Source: Coemansia sp. RSA 1804 | Taxonomy: Eukaryota; Kickxellomycota; Kickxellomycetes; Kickxellales; Kickxellaceae | Assembly: GCA_027578815.1 (NCBI GenBank) | Contig: JANBTH010000589.1 | Span: forward strand, 1-14,269 | Direction: 5' to 3' | Length of the DNA stretch: 14,269 bases | Part shown: positions 8,258-14,269 of the stretch, piece by piece | How positions within the stretch are numbered: position 1 is the first letter of the stretch | Layout: every line of letters begins with the position of its first letter | Program-made: the position numbers and the translations under genes | Notes under the pieces: model-generated | The model's input: the letters and a program-made list of their open reading frames with translations, nothing else | Told to the model about the DNA's origin: nothing | The model's database searches: none

Positions 8258-9640
8258 TTAAAACATGTTAGGCCGGGGCGCTTCTCCGGGAGCAGCACAG
8301 ATGATAGATTGGCCATATTGGTAGCATACTTCATATTCAGCACAGGATGCTGGAAGGGCGACTCCTGCAGCGTCGCAGGCGAAATACCCAGGCCCTAGGC
8401 CGTGCATTGCGCACATAAAGTTTCCAGGATTGCAGACAGGCGGTGGTGGTGGCAGCATTGGTGGTGGTGCCAGTGGTGGCGGCATGTTTATCATGGGAAT
8501 AATGCTGGTTGGCTCGTTCGCTACAGAAGCGCTCTGTGAAACTATGCTTGTCTCTATTGCCTTTGCTTTTGATGGTTCTAGCGACAGGCTTAGTGGCTTG
8601 CTGGCGTGGCTAACAACACCTGCACTTTGTACTTCTGTGTCTGCTTCTGTGGATAGAGCTAGTTGTGAGAATATAGCGCTTCCGACAACAGACAAAACAC
8701 GGTCTGCTTCAATGCCGCCAAACAGAGCCTGAGTGGGCTTTGGCTTGAATCCATCATTCCCTTGCTGTGGTGTATTTGGAAGACCCGCCAATGCATGTGG
8801 CGACTGTGGCCTGCTTTCTTGTGGCTGTATCTGCTGGGAATTGTGACGATGCTGTGTAGGTGGTAAAGTGGTGGGTGCAATGTGTTGCGCTATTCCCGGA
8901 TATAATGAAGGCACATAAGAGGAGGGGCCCTGTGCTTTGTTGCTATTTGGAGAACCAGAGACGGCAAAGAACGGCGGGCTATGAGGCTTGGATCTGTCCT
9001 GGATAGCCTGCGAGGTCGGATTCCAGGGCTGCTGGTGTACAGCCTGAATAATCGAAGACGGAGGGGGTTGGTGAAGAAGCAGTGGTTGGTCTTGTAGCTT
9101 CTGTCCGCCGTTCAATGGGTAATGGTTTGTGAGTATTGGCGACGATACAGGGCTTGCTTGCGGCAGGGCAATGGCTGGCAGTGTTGGCACCATCAGTTGT
9201 TGCTGCGCAGATGTCTTTGACGCCAACAATAAAATAGGAGGCTTTGGGGAAGAATGAACGGCTGGCGGCAATGGTTTTGGTGCAAGTGCTTGTGCTGATT
9301 CGGTTTGATGTACTATTACAGTCAGCGTTGTTTCTTCTGGCGACACCGCCGATGGGCTTTTGTTTAAAGTGCTGCTTGGACGGTCGGTAGCACAGAATAT
9401 AGTCGTGTCTTTGGATCCAACGCAGATGCTGTCTTGGGGACAGAACCCCTCAACCAGTCTTTCGTGAACACATTTCAGATATCGTGAACTGGTGCCATCT
9501 CCATCGGCGCAGAAAATCGATCGTGGCTTGCATACATCGCCAGCATTATTGACAGATGTTGGATACGCACCGGCAAGAACGCCAAACACCACCACAGCAC
9601 AGCCTAAAACAGTGTATGCTCCTTTGTTGTGCTTGTTCAT
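8258..9640 (-). CDS. Secreted protein with two six-cysteine (CBM19-like) modules and a Pro/Ser/Gln-rich linker
   Basis: This single open frame encodes 460 residues from the ATG at 9640. The frame is open 17 codons upstream but without an ATG. Residues 1-25 are a typical signal peptide: basic MNKHNKG, a hydrophobic core VLGCAVVVFGVLAG, then a cleavage site near AGA-YP. Module 1 (Cys37, 44, 57, 67, 73, 83) has spacing C-x6-C-x12-C-x9-C-x5-C-x9-C. Module 2 (Cys403, 410, 422, 433, 439, 448) has C-x6-C-x11-C-x10-C-x5-C-x8-C. Both place an aromatic residue before the third Cys and end in an I-[FI]-C strand, as in carbohydrate-binding module family 19, the chitin-binding module of fungal chitinases. 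About 320 residues between them are rich in Pro, Ser, Gln and Ala, including a poly-Pro run near 380-400. I see no catalytic domain and no GPI signal. A wall or secreted chitin-binding protein is likely; the CBM19 assignment rests on Cys spacing and needs a profile search. Confidence 0.82.
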   Translation of the reverse strand: MNKHNKGAYTVLGCAVVVFGVLAGAYPTSVNNAGDVCKPRSIFCADGDGTSSRYLKCVHERLVEGFCPQDSICVGSKDTTIFCATDRPSSTLNKSPSAVSPEETTLTVIVHQTESAQALAPKPLPPAVHSSPKPPILLLASKTSAQQQLMVPTLPAIALPQASPVSSPILTNHYPLNGGQKLQDQPLLLHQPPPSSIIQAVHQQPWNPTSQAIQDRSKPHSPPFFAVSGSPNSNKAQGPSSYVPSLYPGIAQHIAPTTLPPTQHRHNSQQIQPQESRPQSPHALAGLPNTPQQGNDGFKPKPTQALFGGIEADRVLSVVGSAIFSQLALSTEADTEVQSAGVVSHASKPLSLSLEPSKAKAIETSIVSQSASVANEPTSIIPMINMPPPLAPPPMLPPPPPVCNPGNFMCAMHGLGPGYFACDAAGVALPASCAEYEVCYQYGQSIICAAPGEAPRPNMF

Positions 9641-11060
9641 TATTGCTGCGAATAAAAGAGGGTGTACGTTGTAAACAGCAGACTGTGGCAATGGGTGCTA
9701 TTGTCTACACTACAACAGAGCGTGTAAGAGCGAACAATGTTTTTTGCGTGTAAGAGTGCAGCGTATCAGGTTCAATTAGTGGATTCGGTTGCTGGTGCAG
9801 ACAAGATGTTGCGAGAACTAAAGAATAAAAGAGCGTACATAGTTCATTGTTTTTACGTGCGGACTGGTGTGGTTGTCAGTTAATAAAGACATGCTTGCAC
9901 ACAACAACCTAGAGCACCAAATGTCCTATTTTTCGATACTGCTGAATAGCGCCACTCGACATGTACACGAGATGTCTTTTTTACACACAACCTGAAACGT
10001 CCTTTAATGGTTTATCACATTTGCAAGTGCTTAAAAATAGACGTTGGAACATTGGGCCCCAAAGACCTTTTTTTCAGCCAGCAATTAGCATGTCCAAATA
10101 TCCAATGTGTGGGTGCTGTCGTGTGAGTAAAATAAGCCAGCGTGCTACTTTTATATTATTAATAGCTAACATGGTATTTCGCGATTACAAACCTTGCCAG
10201 AATATCTGGATGGCTGCTTTCCCCCTCTTTCCATTCACCCCACATTTGTATTTACATCTACAGGCGCTCTCCACAATGAGAAATACTGGGAATGCGTTGA
10301 CAAGAACCAATGTTACTGCTACACAGAAAAGAGGCTGTTGCATTTGTTTTTTGTTTGGTTTGGATCTGTTTTGTTTGGTTTCGTTTTGTTTTGCCTTGCC
10401 TTGCCTTGCCTTGCCTTGCCTTGCCTTGCTTTGCTTTGTTGTCTGGGTATTCAGACACAAAGGACGAACATCGTAGCGTAATCTTCCACATCTACTCCTG
10501 CACGCCCCCGCATTTGAGGTTGACACTGTGAAAGCTGCACCCAGATCATTTGAGGTAAAGATGCAGACCGCATTCCCAGCAGTGTAGATAGGAAAAGACA
10601 CAAACCCATGGAAAACACTATTTGCGGCTTGTTTATGAGAGGCGCCCTTGTTTTTGCTTTCTCTTTTTATTTACAAATAATACAGAAGTGTGTGCCATTT
10701 GAAGTATCTGGTTTGGCAGAATAAAAAACAATAGCACAGAATATGTTTGGATACATTGACCGCAGCAGTGGCAAACAAAATATGCTTAACATTCAGCTTT
10801 TTTGTGAGTTTGCTTAATTCAAACGTGGATCATATGTGTCTTTCTTTTCCTTGAAATGTCTTTTCAAGCAACCAAATATGGACAGAACAAGAACATTTAA
10901 AGAACAAGGAATTTACGGCATGGAAATGGCAACCCGGATATGATGTTTAAAACTCAAACAAAAAGAAAACATAAATTGAAACAATGATAAGAACGAATGT
11001 TATGACCAAAAAGTACTGCACACCTGTTTGTTTCTGTTAGCATGGCCCTGGCGCTGAGGC
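9641..11060. other. Long intergenic region without a supportable gene
   Basis: The first 300 bases must hold the promoter of the minus-strand secreted protein gene. Positions 9961-10620 contain short open frames on both strands, interrupted by a TTGCC microsatellite. None has a recognisable product or consistent splice structure. From about 10620 to 11060 the sequence is AT-rich and non-coding in appearance. Confidence 0.5.
10391..10440. repeat. (TTGCC)7 microsatellite with diverged TTGCT/TTTGTT flanks
   Basis: Seven exact TTGCC units run from 10391 to 10425, followed by two TTGCT units. They are preceded by a T/G-rich stretch (TTTGT/TTGGT units from about 10350). The graded change from TTGTT to TTGCC to TTGCT looks like replication slippage plus point mutation. 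Any frame read through it is a low-complexity shadow. Confidence 0.9.
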
Positions 11061-12292
11061 TTAGTTGACACGAAGCACCATGTTAAGGAGTTTGATTTTG
11101 GAAGAGTCGATTCCAAAGAACTCAGGCTCGGACTCATGAACCCTACTCGATTCGTCAAACTGCGATGACGATGAGCACCGGCTGCTGTTTTCGTACTTTG
11201 CCTTTTGTGCGTCGTATGATGTGCCGCTATCAATGCGTGGCCACATTCTGTTTACCATCCACCTCATTGTGTATTTGATGCCCATATTTTTGGAGAATGT
11301 TTGCAGAGCCCTAGATGTGGTTTTGCTCACAGAATCTAGCACAATAAAGACTGGATCAGACGTGGAATAGACAGGGTAAAAGAGTGGCGATTTTGCACCA
11401 AGCGAATATTTTGGAAATACAAATGTGATCTTGAATGCACTAGATGGTGCGTTTTACAAGATAAGAGTTGGAAGAACCGTTGCTGAGCAATGCGGATTTT
11501 AGCAGATAGACAGATAGATAGATAGATTGACGGAGACGGATGATTCCTGCTCGGTTTCGTGGCCGATATGGCTTAAATTTATGAGGTTGCGCAGATGAAA
11601 ATCGTGTGAGATGAAAGAATTGGCAAAAGACCAGGGTAGAGCGTCGTTGTCAGAGTGAAATATAAATCGTCAGGGAGTTAAGCAAAATCGCATTGGAAGA
11701 TAGAAAAACAGGTGTCGTTGAGACAAGACGGACGCGAGAAGGACTGTTGGAAGGGAATGGAGATGGGTTTTATACACCAGCGCCCGTCAATGAGGATTCA
11801 AATGAAAGGGCACGTGGCGTTGATTCAACGCCTGTTTGCCTCTTGGGCTCTGCGCTGGCTGGCAGCCTGCTCTCACCCGTCCCGGCGCCCGACCCAAACA
11901 GTCCGTAGGCATGTCTCGCCTGCCACTTGCGTCAAGTATGCGTAAATAGGAGTGTGCTTCGTTACATTGCATCTTGTCAGGCACGGCAACAATGACTGCA
12001 AATGAGGAAATAACAATGCTGACCATGTCCGTCTGGAAGGAGGGGGTGATTTCTTTTTGCCGAATGGGCTTTCGGCCACAAAAGTCATCATGGACCGGGG
12101 TTTCCTCCCAGCTTGCCCGTACCATACCAGAACGCAGGGGCCGTTTATTGCGTAGATATCCAGCGGCTGCGTGTCGATGTATTGAGCCAAATGTGTCGGC
12201 AGCCAACACTTTTCCCAAGATGGAACCGCTCTACAATTGGCAATATTGCGCGCATTATGGATAATACTGCCATGTATGCAGCTGAGCCTCAT
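11061..12292 (-). CDS. Candidate two-exon gene of unknown function; the 3' exon is better supported
   Basis: The minus strand has 130 open codons ending at a TAA at 11061-11063, closed upstream by an in-frame TAA at 11454-11456. The product looks like real protein: ITFVFPKYSLGAK, DPVFIVLDSVSKTTSRALQ, then a basic stretch KYTMRWMVNRMWPR, a Ser-rich acidic segment and a hydrophobic C-terminus KIKLLNMVLRVN. It has no suitable starting Met, so it should be a 3' exon. A possible structure is an ATG at 12292, a donor GTGAGA at 11876-11871, and an acceptor TAG at 11442-11440 preceded by a pyrimidine-rich TATC tract. The phases match (2 + 1) and give 264 residues. The 5' exon is weak: the region 11877-12292 is also open in another minus frame and in plus-strand frames. 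I recognise no family. Confidence 0.33.
11505..11530. repeat. Short GATA-type microsatellite
   Basis: Imperfect GATA/GACA units (GATAGACAGATAGATAGATA and onward). On the minus strand this reads as a TATC pyrimidine-rich tract and could serve as the tract before the acceptor of the candidate gene at 11061-12292. Confidence 0.8.
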
Positions 12293-12806
12293 TCCACTAA
12301 GAGCATGCAAATAGGAATAAAAAAGTTCAGAACAGCAGGCGCCATTTTTGTGCGCAGAAAGAAATAATTGATTTTAAGCAACAAGGAGGCACTCACTGTT
12401 TGTCTCTTTGTTGCTCCATGCCTGTAAAAAGAGCTGGTGCATTTTGCCAATTTATTGACTGCAATTTCGGCGCATGCATACAAAATACAATATTGAAGAA
12501 AAACCCAGACCGCACAAGCCGCCAGTATGAGTGCTGGCGATGCTGGGTTGTGCATAAATGCCATTTTGGCTTTTAGAATTTTGGCCTTTTGCGTCATGTT
12601 TTGGCCGGCCACAGGCTTTAGCTATCCCAACCGGTTTTGTAAGTGTTTTATGTGCCGCTTTCCCGACGCAAACCTACCATGCTGACTGCTGCAAAATTTG
12701 TTCTATTCAGGTCTCAATTATTTTGCAAAATAATATAGATGCCAGTCACGTGGAGAATTGACCCTAAACACAACGCCTGATTGATTACTGAATTGCATGC
12801 GTAATC
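12293..12806. other. Gap with conflicting short exon-like frames on both strands
   Basis: On the minus strand, an ATG at 12597 opens 64 codons with a hydrophobic segment (PALILAACAVWVFLQYCILY), ending phase 0 at a GTGAGT donor near 12405. On the plus strand, an ATG at 12527 opens 37 codons (MSAGDAGLCINAILAF and onward), ending at a GTAAGT donor at 12639. A good acceptor (TTCTATTCAG, ending at 12710) follows, but the frame stops eight codons later. Neither product is recognisable and they overlap, so I call no gene. Confidence 0.3.
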
Positions 12807-12974
12807 ATGGATGCTGGCTCTTCTTTTCTTTTTCTGCAGCCCGACGGCTCCTATGCGGTGGTTTGTCGTGAGCCGAAAAAGAAACCTCTCCGAGCCGATT
12901 CGCAGAGCTGGCAAGCAACAAGCAAGCTCTTTTCGCCAGCCAACGGAGAAGCAGCACAGCCAATCTCCCAGTGA
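12807..12974 (+). CDS. Possible small protein of 55 residues, or the last exon of a gene
   Basis: The frame runs ATG 12807 to TGA 12972-12974. The product is hydrophilic and reads like protein: QPDGSYAVVCREPKKKPLR, then ADSQSWQATSKLFSPANGEA and a PISQ end. A strong acceptor-like sequence (TTTTCTTTTTCTGCAG) ends at 12839, so the real unit could instead be a 3' exon starting at 12840, with codons in the same frame. I found no upstream exon in matching phase. It lies 227 bases before RPL16. The minus strand is also open here without an ATG. I recognise no family. Confidence 0.25.
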   Translation: MDAGSSFLFLQPDGSYAVVCREPKKKPLRADSQSWQATSKLFSPANGEAAQPISQ

Positions 12975-13201
12975 GGCTCTGCTCTATCTGCTTGGCATGG
13001 TCCCTGGTTCGGCTGGGGGGCCATGGTCACAAAAAAAGGAAAAAAAATGCATACAATGCAAGGTTTAGCAGAGCAGAAATGGATGTAGTTCAAAGCCCAC
13101 GGTCGGTTTTGAATTGGAGACGGTGCTCTTTCTCTTTTCCTTACCTTTCCTAATTGTGCGGCAGAGTACCTTTCAATTCGCTTATTACGTTAGCTAGCAA
13201 C
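12975..13201. promoter_or_regulatory. Promoter region of RPL16
   Basis: The region ends in a pyrimidine-rich tract (about 13126-13150) followed by a short leader to the ATG at 13202. Such C/T-rich tracts near the start site are common at ribosomal protein genes. I recognise no specific factor site. Confidence 0.4.
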
Positions 13202-14199
13202 ATGAACGCTCCTTTTGCCAAGGTAAATACAAGTGCTGCCACCCGTCTTCAGACTCTTGCTTTTTCTTTCTGGAATTCGGCTGTCGAATCAGCATGTAGA
13301 CGGTCCTTATTCTTGATGTAATGGCAAGCACTGGCGTTTCCACGCATTGTGCTTTTGCGCCTTGGGATGCCACTGTATAGATCTCTGCTGGTTGCACGGC
13401 GGGCAACGTATGGATATTCGAACGAAACAGTCTTTGGGACAGGCTTAGCAGGGGGCTTGTACCCAGAAGCAGTCCGCTATATACCTTTGATTCGGGAGAT
13501 CAACCCTGCCAGAGAAGCACGACAAACACATGCGCAACACCACACTATTTGATACTAACAGATTCCTTTCTCCATTGCTGCGTTTGCGTTCTGGAACACT
13601 GCGTATAGGTTTACGTCATTGACGGCAAGGGCCACCTTCTCGGTCGTCTTGCCTCGGTTGTGGCCAAGCTGATCCTCAACGGCCAGAAGGTTGTTGTTGT
13701 CCGCTGCGAGGAGATGAACGTCTCTGGATCATTCTTCCGCAACAAGATCAAGCTGCAGAACTACCTGCGCAAGCGCTGCCTGTCGAACCCCAGCCGCGGA
13801 CCGTTCCACTTCCGCGCTCCGTCGCGCATCTTCTACCGCGCGCTGCGTGGTATGATCCCGCACAAGACCCCCCGTGGTGAGGCAGCCATTGGCCGCTTGA
13901 AGGTGTTTGAGGGCGTTCCTCCTCCATACGACAAGATGAAGCGCATGGTTATTCCTCGCGCTCTCCGCGCTATCAACCTCAAGCCCGGACGCAAGTTCAC
14001 TACTCTTGGCCGCATGTCGACCGAGGTTGGATGGAAGTACCAGGACGTCGTTGCCACCCTTGAGAAGAAGCGCAAGGTCCGCTCCCAGGCCTTCTACGAG
14101 CGCAAGAAGGCCATTGCCAACATCCGCGCAAAGGCCATTGCCGTCAAGGAGACCGAGCTTGCCCCCATCAAGGAGCAGCTTGTTCAGCTTGGCCACTAG
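13202..14199 (+). CDS. RPL16: Large-subunit ribosomal protein uL13 (RPL16/L13a), two exons
   Basis: Exons are 13202-13222 and 13609-14199, giving 203 residues. The first exon encodes only MNAPFAK. The 386-base intron is phase 0, with GTAAAT at its start, a perfect TACTAAC at 13553-13559 and TAG at 13606-13608. Splicing restores the family N-terminus VYVIDGKGHLLGRLASVVAK. The protein is a component of the cytosolic 60S subunit and binds 25S rRNA. Diagnostic motifs are RGPFHFRAPSRIF (70-82), RALRGMIPHKT, RLKVFEGVPPPYD and LKPGRKFTTLGR. The Lys/Arg/Ala-rich C-terminal helix is typical of eukaryotic uL13. Length matches yeast Rpl16 (about 199). A GTG within the second exon could be mistaken for the start, but it lies inside the conserved VVAK motif. 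Codon use is strongly biased towards C-ending codons, as expected for high expression. Confidence 0.96.
13553..13559 (+). other. TACTAAC branch site in the RPL16 intron
   Basis: A perfect yeast-consensus branch sequence lies about 50 bases before the TAG acceptor at 13606-13608, supporting the RPL16 intron model. Confidence 0.8.
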
Positions 14200-14269
14200 A
14201 TCGCGCATGTCCTTGTTTGCTGCTGACATTGCAAGAAGCCATGTGTGGGCTGCTACTTCTGTTGCCTTA
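14200..14269. other. RPL16 3' flank
   Basis: Seventy bases follow the RPL16 stop. No further gene is visible before the window ends. Confidence 0.6.

Noticed and set aside
9961..10602. Possible spliced plus-strand gene: frame from 9961 to a GTGAGT donor at 10123, an acceptor at 10263, and a protein-like end (AFEVDTVKAAPRSFEVKMQ) near 10510-10585
   Set aside because: The donor phase and the best downstream frames do not join consistently, the middle is microsatellite, and no family is recognisable.
10451..10609. Minus-strand 52-residue frame with a signal-peptide-like start (MGLCLFLSTLLG)
   Set aside because: It is very short, overlaps other open frames, and the hydrophobic start alone is weak evidence.
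13223..13608. Intron-hosted snoRNA in RPL16, since ribosomal protein introns often carry them
   Set aside because: I saw a TGATGT near 13315 that resembles a C box, but no paired D box or terminal stem, and no convincing H/ACA hairpins.
1..14269. Transposons, insertion sequences, CRISPR arrays, virus-derived genes
   Set aside because: No terminal inverted repeats, reverse transcriptase, integrase or transposase motifs, or regularly spaced repeats were seen. The only tandem repeats are simple microsatellites.

Overview
This window is nuclear DNA of a fungus. The genes are eukaryotic: some have introns with GT...AG borders, one intron carries a perfect TACTAAC branch site, and mitochondrial homoaconitase belongs to the alpha-aminoadipate lysine pathway typical of fungi. 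The intron-bearing early-diverging style and the two CBM19-like six-cysteine modules in a secreted protein would fit a zoopagomycete such as a Kickxellales species. That placement is an inference and weakly held.

Layout from left to right. Positions 1-1262 (minus) hold the N-terminal 420 residues of a Ser/Pro-rich adaptor-like protein whose C-terminus lies beyond the window. COX20, a cytochrome c oxidase assembly factor, occupies 2244-2957 (plus, two exons). LYS4, mitochondrial homoaconitase, occupies 3366-5585 (plus, no intron), with a Gcn4-type site and a CCG-N4-CGG palindrome in its promoter. Glucosamine-6-phosphate deaminase lies at 6575-8037 (plus, two exons). A secreted protein with two six-cysteine modules around a Pro/Ser/Gln-rich linker lies at 8258-9640 (minus, convergent with the deaminase). 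Positions 9641-11060 are mostly non-coding and hold a (TTGCC)7 microsatellite. Positions 11061-12974 hold weakly supported gene candidates on both strands. RPL16 (ribosomal protein uL13) runs from 13202 to 14199 (plus, two exons).

Most genes are unrelated housekeeping functions: respiration, lysine synthesis and translation. The one functional neighbourhood is the convergent pair of the deaminase (last step of GlcNAc/chitin use) and a probable chitin-binding secreted protein. The three confident introns all lie within the first 30 codons, as is common in intron-poor fungal genomes.

I see no mobile element, CRISPR array, tRNA or rRNA gene, and no clear new system. The points most worth checking are the twin-module secreted protein, the COX20 intron that reads open in frame up to its own acceptor TAG, the lysine-gene promoter motifs, and the unassigned minus-strand gene candidate at 11061-12292.
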